This document shows, one piece after another, positions 15,180 to 25,103 of a DNA stretch of 36,802 bases. The notes beneath the pieces were generated by a model, which saw only the letters and a program-made list of their open reading frames with translations, was not told where the DNA came from and searched no databases. A program made the translations under genes and the position numbers. Location: the NCBI RefSeq assembly GCF_014696625.1, contig NZ_JACJQL010000056.1, positions 1 through 36,802 of the forward strand, read 5' to 3'. Each line of letters opens with the position of its first letter. Position 1 is the stretch's first letter. This DNA is from Nostoc parmelioides FACHB-3921. GTDB lineage: Bacteria; Cyanobacteriota; Cyanobacteriia; Cyanobacteriales; Nostocaceae.

Positions 15180-18100
15180 ATGAGTAAGATGGTCGTTTTT
15201 GTTGATAGTCTTCTCGCCTATTTTGGTAACGAGAATTTTACTGGTGTTGATATCTTTTTCTTAGATCCATATTTAAATGGAGTAACTCAGATTACTTCTA
15301 TACTGAGTCAATATAATGATTTAGACAGTATTCAAATCTTCTCGCATGGTAGTGAAGGTAGCCTCCAATTAGGAAATTCAGTTTTAGATAAAAACACCTT
15401 AGATACATACAGTAAAGAAATCTTATCTTGGGGCAAATCTCTAAATCCTAAAGGTGACATTCTCTTACTAGGATGTAATGTTGCTACAGGCTTTGTAGGT
15501 CAAGATTTTGTCCAAACATTTAGTTATTTAACAGCAGCAGATATTGCAGCATCAGACAATCTCACCGGTAGTACTGCTTTGGGTGGTGATTGGGAATTGG
15601 AATATACCACCGGACTAATTGAAGCACCTTTGGCTTTTCAGAAAGAAGTTTTAGCAGCTTATACAGAAGTTCTCAACCAAATTTTATATGTTACTTCAGC
15701 AGCAGATAATACAAGTATTGGAACTCTCAGACAACGAATTGAACAAGCTAACAGCACTCCCGGCAAGGATATTATTGATTTAACTGGAGTTGCAAGCCAA
15801 ACAATTTTATTGAATTCCTCTCTACTCACTATTACTGATGAGGTAGAAATCAGAGGTGCTAACGCCATTATTGATGGCAGAGGACAATACCAAATAGTTG
15901 CCGTTGATGCCAGTGGCCAACAAGTTACAATCAGTAATCTTACTTTCCAAAATGGTAGAGCTAAGGGTGGTGATGGCAATAACGGTGCAGGTGGTGGCTT
16001 AGGCGCAGGCGGTGCTTTATTTATTTATCAGGGTAACGTTGTGATGAATAGCGTCACCTTGAAAAATAATGTGGCACAAGGGGGTAATGCCTCTGGAGGA
16101 GCTAGAGGTGGAAATGTCAATAGAGATGGCACAACCGGTGGAACTGGTGGAAAATTTAATGAAACTGGAGTATTCCAAGTACCAGGTACTCAGATAGCCA
16201 ATGGTGGTAATGGTGGCGGTACACCAGGGGACGACGGGGAAAATGGTGGCTCTGGAGCAAATGGTACTTTCGGCACTGGTGGCGGTGGCGGTGGCGGTGG
16301 CGGTGGCGGTGACGAAGGCACTTTGGATGATGGATATGGAGGTCGTGGAGGTAATGGAGGTACTGGCGGCTTCGGCACTGGTGGTGGTGGTGGTGGCGGT
16401 GGTGGCGGTAACCCTGATAGTGATGACAATAGAGGTATTGCTGGTAGAGGTGGTACTGGCGGTCAATTTGGTGGTGCCGGGGCAAATGGTAGCAACGGGA
16501 TGTTAGATGCCGATGAAGGTGAAGGAGGAGGTAATGGAGGTACTGGCGGCGGTGGTGCTGGACTGGGAGGCGCAATTTTTGTTGGTCAAAATGCACAACT
16601 GAATCTAATTGGTGTCCAGTTCCAAAATAATCAGGCTAATGGAGGTTCTGGTGCTAATAACGGAGAGGGTCGTGGCGGAGCTGTCTTTGTGCAATCAGGA
16701 GGAATAGCAAAAAGTGTTAGCGTTAGTCACTCTGGTAACACAGGAAGTAGTGGAGACAGTAATACGTATGGCAGTATAGGTAGTCTTTCTGTACCCAGCG
16801 TCAGCGTAAGCGCAACATCTCAACCACGAGAACCCAATCAGACTGGAGAATTTACAATCAATCTTTCCCAGGCTTTCCTCGTTCCGCTAAAAATTAATTA
16901 CAACATTACAGGTTCTGCTACTAACGGCACAGACTATACTGGAATTCCATCTTCAGGTTTTGTAGAATTTCAGACTGGAGAAACTAGTGTAAAACTAAAT
17001 CTTACGCCCACAGATGATATTTACTATGAGGGCAACGAAACAATTATTCTCAACCTCCAGTCTGGAAACTATTACAGCCTATCTGGTACGGCTCAAGCAA
17101 CTCTTACCCTTTCTGAAGACGAACCTCTAATTACCAGTGTTACTTATATCGACACTAAAGAGGGTGGAAGCAATGGCATACTTACGATAACCCTGGATAA
17201 AAATACACCAACTACTGGCACTATAGTTGAGTTTACACTGACAGGAACAGCCCGATTAGGCACTCAATATACCCTAAAGGGGCGGGCTGCTAATGGCAAT
17301 GAAGTACAAATTGATACTAGCCAAATTACAGCAACGAATGGTCGAGGTCGTTTTCGGATTCCACCTGGAACTAATAACTTCAAGGTTGAGATAGTACCAA
17401 TAGACGATCGCTTTTTAGAACCTGATCAAAGCATAGTTTTCACAGTCGTTGAAAAATTAGAAGGTAGCCAAAAACGAGATTATGGCGTTAGCGGGGGTAG
17501 TATTCAAAGGACTCTCACTCTCAGAGACAATGAGATTGAACCCTTAATATCTGTTGTAGCTGAGAATGCTCCTTCGGAAACTGGGCCTACTTTTGGTACT
17601 TTTAAACTTAATATCAGCTATCTAGACCCTGTAACCGGTCAGCCAGTTGCCAATACCGATCAGCGCATTCCTGAACAATTAACAGAAATCCGTTACCAAA
17701 TTACAGGTTCAGCAACAGCAGGTCAGGATTATGCAACTTTGCCTGGTCTGATTAAAGTTCCCACTGGGGTGACTTTCATTCCTATTGCTGTTAATCCAGA
17801 AAACGATCAAATTGACGAGGATAACGAAACTGTCACCATCACTCTGCAAGACGCTGCTTTTAGTCGCCCATATTATGTTGTCAGTGGAGGGCAAAGGAAC
17901 GCTACTTTAACAATTACTGACAACGATACGGCAGCTATTATTGTTTCGCCAGTAAGTGGAAATACTAATGAATTAGGTGATCAAGCTAAATTCACAATTC
18001 GACTGGCAACTCGTCCGACCAGCCCGGTAACAATTAATTTTAGCAGTTCTAAACCCGGTGAAGGAAATACAACCGTTAGCTCTTTCACTTTCACAACAAC

Positions 18101-21100
18101 TAATTGGAACCAGCCCCGTGAGATAACTATCCAGGGAGTAAATGATACACTCCAGGATGGAAATCAGGATTACACAATTAACACTACTGTCAGCAGTAGC
18201 GATGCCAAATATGCTGTTCTTAATCCTGATGATGTCACTCTGACTAACTTTGATGACGATTCGCCGAATATTTTGATTCGTCAGTCTGGTGGCAGCACAA
18301 ATATATCAGAGGCAGGGACAACAGACACTTATCAGGTAATGCTGGTGGGGCGCGTGCCTGCTGCTGATGTGGAAGTGACTATTAGTCCCACAACTGAAAT
18401 TGATTTAGGTGCTGGAGCAGGTAAGCCAATCAAGCTTGTATTTACAACTCAAAACTACAGTACACCCCAAACAGTAACAGTCAGGGCCGTTAACGATACA
18501 GACATCGAATTTACTCACATTAGTACTATCAGTCATAGCCTGCGAAGCGAAGATCCAATCTTTGATGCGGTCAAACCAGGAGTTGCTCAAGTGACTATCA
18601 CTGACAATGACCCAGCTACTGTCAATATCCAAGCGATCGGTCATGGCAGTGAAAAGAGTGGTGTTCCTGGGGTAATTCGCTTTACAATGAATGCTAACGC
18701 TCCCAGCTCTGGTCTGCCAATCAATTACACAATCACGGGCGGAAATGCTACAGCAGGTGTTGATTACTTTAGTCTTTCTGGTTCATTGCAAATAGATCCA
18801 GGGGAATCAGGTGCTAATCTCAACATAACTCCTATTTTCGATGACATTGCTGAATTACCCTATGAAACTGTGAGGGTACAAATTGCACCAGGTACAAACT
18901 ACTTTGCTGGTAGTTCCAATATTGCAGACATCAGGTTGTACGATGACGATATTCCTGGCTTACGTATACTAGAGTCGGGAGCAACGACAAAAGTAACTGA
19001 AGGTGGAGCTAATGATACCTTTACGGTACAGTTAACGAGTCAACCTACTGCTAATGTAACTGTTAATTTCAATACTAGCGCAAGTGGTCAAATTCAAACT
19101 ATTTCACCTCTAGTTTTCACTCAAAATAACTGGAGAAACCCTCAGACTGTAACTGTGGTAGCCGTAAATGATGGTATAGATGAAACAATTGCTGCTAATA
19201 CTCTAACTATTACGCCCTCAGTTAGCAGTAGTGATCCTATTTACAACGGGGGAACAGTTATCAATGATGAATCTATACGTACTGTCACTGTCAATATTAG
19301 TGATCCGACCTTTAGCGCCCTCGATATAGGTGAAAGCCTAAAGTTAGCTTTATTCAAGTTAGATCAGAGCTATACTCAGGAACTTAAAGGAATCCAATTG
19401 CCTGTATTTGGGGCCATTAGATCCATGATTCCGGGTGTGATTAATACCTTTGCAGATGGTTTGGTGAATGAAATTAGCTCTTCAATTTCGCAAAGCAAGG
19501 CTGGGATGACAGCACTTTTGCAGAACTTTTTCAATGCCAAGCTAGGTAATTTAGTTAACAATGTACAAGTTACATCTAGCTCCAATGCCAGTGAAATTAC
19601 TTTTTTAGTCATACTTAATGGTAGCTATTCCCAAAATAATACTAGCATTCTCAACAACCTGGGCTTACCTGCTTTATTTTCCAAGGCAGATGTGCAAGGC
19701 CAATCTCAATCTATTTTTAACTGGCAACTAGACCTTGGTTTTGGTATTCATAATAGCTTTGGAGCTTTCATTGACACAGATAAAACGAGATTTCAGGGCG
19801 ACTTAAACCTGGAATTCAAGGACAAAAATAACTTTACCAGTAATGGCACAATTGGTTTTACTCCCCTGACGCTTCGTGATAATGCGGCTGATGTTACCAA
19901 GTCTACTTTGACATTTGATTTGGACTTAAAGGATCTGACGAATGAAGCAGTTAGTGATGGTGAGCGTTTAACCATCAACGAGTTGCGAACTAACCCCCAA
20001 ATTGACAGCATTATCTTCTCAGAAGTTAAGAATAAGCTTGATATGTCGCTTACTGCTAGCACTCAATTTTTGAATTTGGGGGCGGCTTTCCCATCCTTCA
20101 AGTTTGATTTGGGTGCTGACATAGACACCATGTTATTTGACAATGGTCAATTGACAGGTTATCGAACCTTTAGTACGGATGCTTATAAATCTCCCGATAA
20201 TGGTCAAGCTGTTCCGTTTATTTCTTTTAACAACCTACGTTTGGATTTTGGCACATTTATTACTGAGTTTGCCAAACCAATTGTAGAGACAATTTATCCT
20301 TTGGTTTTACCATTTCGACCGATTGTTGAATTCTTAAATGCAGATACAAAGATTTTCAGTGAGTTAGGTTTAGATAGTTTCTTAGACCGCAACAGTGATG
20401 GCAAAGTTGTGGTGCGGGAGATATTTGAAACTTTGGTATTACTAGGGGGAGGATCTACTTCAAGTTTTGCTTGGGATTTTTTGGATGCTGTTGAGTTTGT
20501 TATCAATCTGCATGACCAATACGAAATTATTGAAAAAGATCCTAAGAAGAATAATTTGCAATATGTGATGGGTTCTTACAAGTTGTCCAACTTTGTAGCC
20601 ACAAATCCCTTACAAGATATCCAGCAGACTCAAATTCTGCCATTGAATAATCAAACTACCAGCGCCAATAGTTTCTTGCAAACTGTAATAAATGATGATG
20701 GTTGGCAGGATGCTTCTAAGTCTTTTTTCCGCACTCTACAAGGTAAGAGCTACGGATTTGATTTCCATATCCTGGAACCGCAAACTATTATGTCTATGCT
20801 GCTGGGCAAAGATGTACCATTGGTGACATTAGACTTACCTCCATTAGAAGCAGGAATCACCGCAGAATACAAAATAGCACCTGTACTCAAATTTCCATTT
20901 GCTAAACTTTTATTAGATGGAAGTTTAAAAATTAAAGCTGACCTAGCCTTTGGTTACGATACCTATGGTTTACGTGCTTGGTCATATAAAGATTTTGCAG
21001 CCGCAGATGCAGATTTACTTTTAGATGGATTCTACATGAGTGATAGGGAAAACCCTGATGGTACAGGCGAAGATATCCCTGAATTAACTGTAGAAGCTGA

Positions 21101-24100
21101 ACTTGCTGGTGGCGTAGCTTTGGACTCTGATCCCAAACCTAAATCTTTCAAAATAACAGCTTATGTTTCGGCTGGTGGTGTGCCTAACACAGCTAATGGC
21201 ACAGATTTATTCAAAATTTATGCCAAAGGAGGTATCAGGGGAAAAGTTGATGTAGATGTTGTTGATGGTGGAGAAACAACCAACCAAAGCGATGGACGGA
21301 TACGTATGTTAGAGCTTAATCGTCCTTTGGGAGAACTCTTCACTCTGAATGGGGTAGTGGATGTTTTCCTCGCTGCTGGTCTAGATAGCTTTGGGGTGAA
21401 TCTCTATGAAAAAGATTTGCTTAAGTTCCGGTTATTGAAGTTTGGTTATAACGCACAAACTGGGTTCACCGCTCAGTGGGTAGGTGAGTTTGTGGATGGA
21501 CGTATGGCTGGAACCGAGGTATTTTTCGACGCTAACTTCAATGGAGTACATGATATTGAGGAACCAATTACCTACAGTAGCCGTTTAGGTAACGTTAGTG
21601 ATTTGGAAATCCAACTGGATCGTTTTGATCTGAATCAAAACGGTGAGATTGACCCTGAAGAAGGCAATATTGTTGGGGTAAATGGGGTGGATACATCGTT
21701 GTACATAGCTCAAAGTACTCCACTAATTACAACTATAGATGCAACGATCGCTAGTCCTCTGACAACTTTAGCCGCACGTTTAGGGGAACCAGCCCGTACT
21801 GCTGCTGCTAACCAAATCAAGTCTGTGTTTGGTTTCTCCAGTAGTTTGAATTTGATGGACTATGACTTGACGACTGTAGACCTATCTGTTCTGCGGGTAC
21901 ATAGTCAGGTACAGAACTTGATCATCTTGGCAACGAAAGAACTGGCAGCAACTTCTAGTACCTCAACTTACAATATTGCCTCCGAGCTGCTACAACAATT
22001 AGCAGCTAGAGTTCAGGCTGGTATTGTTCCTAATCTTACAGATGGGACGACTGTGCGATCGCTAATTCAATCAGCACAAACTGCTTTGGGATTGTCAGGG
22101 CAGATTGATAGCTTGGTGGATGCAATTCTGGAAAAGAACCAAGTTATTATTGATGCTTTAGCAAATGCAACACTGACAGTTGCACAGAAACGGCAGCAGA
22201 TATTCCAAGCTATGGAACAGCCAGAGTTGGCAACTGGCTTCCAAAAAATTGCGATTGCTCCTTTTGTCGCCATGATTCCTGAACTGGCTGGTGCTGCTGA
22301 TCCTATAGGGGCTGGAATTAAAGTCAAGGCAGCTTTAGGGCTTCCAAGTCAAGTGGATATTTACAACTTTGACGCTCTAGAAGCTATTTCTGTTGGTGAT
22401 GCCACTGGTTTAGGCTTGGTAGTCTTTGCCAAACAAGCTCAAGTCCAAAATACCATTGTTTCCATCGTCCGTTTCTTGTCAGGTGCGCTAGATATTAGCC
22501 ATACTCAATTGGGCTACCCAGTTATTGATGCTCTCAATGCACCAATCCGCAATAATCAAACTCTCAATTTAAATAGCGCATCGCAAATTGCCAACTTAAT
22601 TTTGACTGTAGCTCCCAATCTTAACAGTGCTACCGTCAATAGTGTAGCTCAACTGATTGCTGCTGCTAATCAGGAAATAGATGGAGTTTTGCAAAATAAC
22701 AGCTTTGACCTGGTACGGAAAGCGTCGGAAATTGCACGCATTCAGCAGGTTGTCCAAGGTGATCTGTCTGACGACTTACAGGCAGTGGGTGACGGTACAA
22801 CGCTACTGGGTGATGTTGTCACTAAATACTCTGGTGCAAGTTTGGATACTCAAATTGCCCAAGCAACTGCCAGTAACCCTGCTTTCTTAACAAGTACCAA
22901 TGATTTACAAGCTGAGACACCTAGAGATACTAGTATTATTTTGGATGTGCTGGCTCAGGAGTCTACAACCTCACAGGTCAATCTGCTCTTTGATCCAGAA
23001 TATGGTACTCTCACCTTAAATGCTGATAGGACAGTTACTTACACTCCAGTTCCTGGTTTTGTCGGTGAAGCCATTCTCCATTACGTTATCCAGAATGGTA
23101 CTTCCTTAGTCAGTCGTACAGCTAGAGTAATTGTGTACGGAACTCCTCAAGGCCAAACTAGTGGAACTATCTATTTAGGTCCTGGTGATGACATTGTGAC
23201 TACTAGCAGCGCTAGTGACATTATTTATGCCAGCAGTGGTAATAACAATATTAATGCAGGTGCTGGTAACAATATTATTACTAGTGGAACAGGCAATGAT
23301 AACATCACTACTGCTGGTGGTAATGATGTCATCGAGGCTGGGGACGGACAGAATACAATTCAAGCCGGAGATGGGCTAAACATCATCACCAGTGGTCTGG
23401 GTAGCGATTTTATCTATACTGGTTCTGGTGATGATAATATCAGCGCAGGGGAAGGAGATAACACTATTAATGCTGCTGCTGGTAATAACGATATTACGTC
23501 GGGTAGTGGCAATGACCGTATATTTGTCTTGGATGGGGAGAATCTGATTAATGCCGGGGCTGGAAATAACACTATCACTACTGGTAATGGTAATAACTGG
23601 ATTAGTACAGGCAGTGGTCGCGATGTAATTACTACTGGTTTGGGTAGTGACCTGATCAACGCTGGAGACGGCGATAATATTATCAAAGCAGGTGGCGGTA
23701 ATAACGTCATTACTACAGGCTTAGGTAATGACCAAGTAAGTACGGAAAACGGCAATGATACTATTACTACAGGTGACGGCAACGATGTAGTTTTCGCTGG
23801 AGCAGGTGATGATACTGTTGATGCTGGTGCTGGAGATAACAGAGTTATACTTGGCTCTGGTACTGACACGTTGATGCTTTCAGCAGGAATTGGATCAACT
23901 ACAGTTACAGACTTCAACACAGCAGGAGATATATTAAAGGTTGCTGATAGCTTGGTTGGGCAATTAGTCATTATTCAACAGCAAGGAACGGATACTGTAC
24001 TGAAAGTAGGAGATGATACTTTAGCTATTCTCTCTGGTGTTCAGGCAGCCAATGTAACTGTTACTGGCACTGATTACTTGCTGGTAGTTACTCCTAATAC

Positions 24101-24902
24101 AGCACCTGTTATTCCTAGTGGACAGAGTTTTGCTGTCAGTTCTGGTGTCGTCAATGGCACAGTGGTTGGTAAGGTAAATGCTACCGATGCAGAAGGTGAC
24201 TCCCTGAGTAACTGGACTATTACCAGTGGTAACATTGATGGCGATAAAGATAACATCTCTGTCTTTGCTATTGATGTTACTACTGGTAATATTACTGTCA
24301 ACGACAGTAACGAATTGTCTAGCCTGATCAACACAACTGTGAATTTAGCGGTGACAGTTAGTGACGGTAAGGCAAATACCACTCAAACTGTTGGCATTAC
24401 TATAAAACCGACCGTTGTGGGAATTAACCCCGCAGTTTATGATCGCACTCTCACAGGTACTACTGGTAATGACTACATCAATGGTAATAGTGTGAATGAG
24501 TTGATTTATGGTCTTGCAGGCAGCGATCGCCTTTACGGTTATGCTGGCAATGATGCCCTGGTCGGTGGTGATGGACGAGATTACCTCACAGGTGGTACTG
24601 GCAGAGATATTTTTGATGGTGGTCTGGAAGCTGACTACTATTACGGGGAAGCAGATAAAGCTCAAGATATCTTTGTTTTAGCAAGAGGTGAAAGCGGTAT
24701 TGGTTCAACCATAGGGGATGCCATCTACTACTTTGAAGACGGCATAGACAAAATTGGTCTCAAGGGTAGTTTGAGCTTTGGTAGCTTGAGCTTTAGAAGT
24801 TCTAGTTCGGGAACTACAATTTTGGATGGCACTACAACTTTAGCCACCGTTTATGGTAGCGGAATTGTGCTGGACACAACGGATTTTGTAGCCTTCAGCT
24901 AG
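15180..24902 (+). CDS. Giant DUF4347 / Calx-beta / RTX surface or secreted protein
   Basis: A 3240-residue protein. Order of parts: DUF4347 (about 1-160) with SHG (H56) and GCN (C99) motifs; a short beta-helix-like stretch (168-265); a glycine-rich region (265-507); about seven Calx-beta domains (540-1375), with typical TAGQDYATL and ITDNDT-type ends; a long unassigned region (1380-2650) holding two EF-hand-like loops, DANFNGVHDIEEP and DLNQNGEIDPEEG (near 2114-2165); RTX-like G-x-G-x-D repeats (2660-2900); a cadherin-like domain (2974-3075); and more RTX repeats with a C-terminal module ending FVAFS. There is no N-terminal signal peptide, so C-terminal type I secretion is likely. Calcium would fold and stiffen it outside the cell. 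No strong Shine-Dalgarno precedes the ATG. It is probably an adhesin or sheath component. Confidence 0.9.
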   Translation: MSKMVVFVDSLLAYFGNENFTGVDIFFLDPYLNGVTQITSILSQYNDLDSIQIFSHGSEGSLQLGNSVLDKNTLDTYSKEILSWGKSLNPKGDILLLGCNVATGFVGQDFVQTFSYLTAADIAASDNLTGSTALGGDWELEYTTGLIEAPLAFQKEVLAAYTEVLNQILYVTSAADNTSIGTLRQRIEQANSTPGKDIIDLTGVASQTILLNSSLLTITDEVEIRGANAIIDGRGQYQIVAVDASGQQVTISNLTFQNGRAKGGDGNNGAGGGLGAGGALFIYQGNVVMNSVTLKNNVAQGGNASGGARGGNVNRDGTTGGTGGKFNETGVFQVPGTQIANGGNGGGTPGDDGENGGSGANGTFGTGGGGGGGGGGGDEGTLDDGYGGRGGNGGTGGFGTGGGGGGGGGGNPDSDDNRGIAGRGGTGGQFGGAGANGSNGMLDADEGEGGGNGGTGGGGAGLGGAIFVGQNAQLNLIGVQFQNNQANGGSGANNGEGRGGAVFVQSGGIAKSVSVSHSGNTGSSGDSNTYGSIGSLSVPSVSVSATSQPREPNQTGEFTINLSQAFLVPLKINYNITGSATNGTDYTGIPSSGFVEFQTGETSVKLNLTPTDDIYYEGNETIILNLQSGNYYSLSGTAQATLTLSEDEPLITSVTYIDTKEGGSNGILTITLDKNTPTTGTIVEFTLTGTARLGTQYTLKGRAANGNEVQIDTSQITATNGRGRFRIPPGTNNFKVEIVPIDDRFLEPDQSIVFTVVEKLEGSQKRDYGVSGGSIQRTLTLRDNEIEPLISVVAENAPSETGPTFGTFKLNISYLDPVTGQPVANTDQRIPEQLTEIRYQITGSATAGQDYATLPGLIKVPTGVTFIPIAVNPENDQIDEDNETVTITLQDAAFSRPYYVVSGGQRNATLTITDNDTAAIIVSPVSGNTNELGDQAKFTIRLATRPTSPVTINFSSSKPGEGNTTVSSFTFTTTNWNQPREITIQGVNDTLQDGNQDYTINTTVSSSDAKYAVLNPDDVTLTNFDDDSPNILIRQSGGSTNISEAGTTDTYQVMLVGRVPAADVEVTISPTTEIDLGAGAGKPIKLVFTTQNYSTPQTVTVRAVNDTDIEFTHISTISHSLRSEDPIFDAVKPGVAQVTITDNDPATVNIQAIGHGSEKSGVPGVIRFTMNANAPSSGLPINYTITGGNATAGVDYFSLSGSLQIDPGESGANLNITPIFDDIAELPYETVRVQIAPGTNYFAGSSNIADIRLYDDDIPGLRILESGATTKVTEGGANDTFTVQLTSQPTANVTVNFNTSASGQIQTISPLVFTQNNWRNPQTVTVVAVNDGIDETIAANTLTITPSVSSSDPIYNGGTVINDESIRTVTVNISDPTFSALDIGESLKLALFKLDQSYTQELKGIQLPVFGAIRSMIPGVINTFADGLVNEISSSISQSKAGMTALLQNFFNAKLGNLVNNVQVTSSSNASEITFLVILNGSYSQNNTSILNNLGLPALFSKADVQGQSQSIFNWQLDLGFGIHNSFGAFIDTDKTRFQGDLNLEFKDKNNFTSNGTIGFTPLTLRDNAADVTKSTLTFDLDLKDLTNEAVSDGERLTINELRTNPQIDSIIFSEVKNKLDMSLTASTQFLNLGAAFPSFKFDLGADIDTMLFDNGQLTGYRTFSTDAYKSPDNGQAVPFISFNNLRLDFGTFITEFAKPIVETIYPLVLPFRPIVEFLNADTKIFSELGLDSFLDRNSDGKVVVREIFETLVLLGGGSTSSFAWDFLDAVEFVINLHDQYEIIEKDPKKNNLQYVMGSYKLSNFVATNPLQDIQQTQILPLNNQTTSANSFLQTVINDDGWQDASKSFFRTLQGKSYGFDFHILEPQTIMSMLLGKDVPLVTLDLPPLEAGITAEYKIAPVLKFPFAKLLLDGSLKIKADLAFGYDTYGLRAWSYKDFAAADADLLLDGFYMSDRENPDGTGEDIPELTVEAELAGGVALDSDPKPKSFKITAYVSAGGVPNTANGTDLFKIYAKGGIRGKVDVDVVDGGETTNQSDGRIRMLELNRPLGELFTLNGVVDVFLAAGLDSFGVNLYEKDLLKFRLLKFGYNAQTGFTAQWVGEFVDGRMAGTEVFFDANFNGVHDIEEPITYSSRLGNVSDLEIQLDRFDLNQNGEIDPEEGNIVGVNGVDTSLYIAQSTPLITTIDATIASPLTTLAARLGEPARTAAANQIKSVFGFSSSLNLMDYDLTTVDLSVLRVHSQVQNLIILATKELAATSSTSTYNIASELLQQLAARVQAGIVPNLTDGTTVRSLIQSAQTALGLSGQIDSLVDAILEKNQVIIDALANATLTVAQKRQQIFQAMEQPELATGFQKIAIAPFVAMIPELAGAADPIGAGIKVKAALGLPSQVDIYNFDALEAISVGDATGLGLVVFAKQAQVQNTIVSIVRFLSGALDISHTQLGYPVIDALNAPIRNNQTLNLNSASQIANLILTVAPNLNSATVNSVAQLIAAANQEIDGVLQNNSFDLVRKASEIARIQQVVQGDLSDDLQAVGDGTTLLGDVVTKYSGASLDTQIAQATASNPAFLTSTNDLQAETPRDTSIILDVLAQESTTSQVNLLFDPEYGTLTLNADRTVTYTPVPGFVGEAILHYVIQNGTSLVSRTARVIVYGTPQGQTSGTIYLGPGDDIVTTSSASDIIYASSGNNNINAGAGNNIITSGTGNDNITTAGGNDVIEAGDGQNTIQAGDGLNIITSGLGSDFIYTGSGDDNISAGEGDNTINAAAGNNDITSGSGNDRIFVLDGENLINAGAGNNTITTGNGNNWISTGSGRDVITTGLGSDLINAGDGDNIIKAGGGNNVITTGLGNDQVSTENGNDTITTGDGNDVVFAGAGDDTVDAGAGDNRVILGSGTDTLMLSAGIGSTTVTDFNTAGDILKVADSLVGQLVIIQQQGTDTVLKVGDDTLAILSGVQAANVTVTGTDYLLVVTPNTAPVIPSGQSFAVSSGVVNGTVVGKVNATDAEGDSLSNWTITSGNIDGDKDNISVFAIDVTTGNITVNDSNELSSLINTTVNLAVTVSDGKANTTQTVGITIKPTVVGINPAVYDRTLTGTTGNDYINGNSVNELIYGLAGSDRLYGYAGNDALVGGDGRDYLTGGTGRDIFDGGLEADYYYGEADKAQDIFVLARGESGIGSTIGDAIYYFEDGIDKIGLKGSLSFGSLSFRSSSSGTTILDGTTTLATVYGSGIVLDTTDFVAFS
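16278..16310 (+). repeat. GGTGGC hexanucleotide tract in the glycine-rich region
   Basis: Five and a half perfect GGTGGC units encode a run of glycines. A second GGT-rich tract follows at about 16379-16409, and a GGAGGTAATGGAGGTACTGG module occurs at both about 16339 and 16528. Such tracts are prone to slippage in whole codon steps, which would change the length of the glycine spacer without breaking the frame. Confidence 0.65.
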
Positions 24903-24945
24903 TAACCTCAATCTATTTTACCTCATCTCATATGTTGAAAATTAA

Positions 24946-24984
24946 CCTTTTTAGGGGAGATATATGTTCTACTCCCCTTTAAGG
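24946..24984 (+). terminator. Hairpin between the two DUF4347 genes
   Basis: AGGGGAG (24953-24959) pairs with CTCCCCT (24972-24978), and CCTTT pairs with AAAGG-like bases outside a small internal loop. It lies about 45 bp after the 3240-aa gene. It may partly separate transcription of the two same-strand genes. Confidence 0.4.
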
Positions 24985-25103
24985 AAAAAGCAGAGGTAAA
25001 AGAAGTAAAAAAATGTGTATCAAACTCACATTTACTTAAACAAATTTGCTTTTAATTTCCTGATTTGCTCACTCTAATTATTAATTCATAAGGTGGTAAA
25101 ACA

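Noticed and set aside
16017..16596. Long minus-strand open frames rich in His, Thr or Pro within the glycine-rich region
   Set aside because: They are mirror frames of the GGT/GGC-rich coding tract; low-complexity composition follows directly from the repeats of the real gene.
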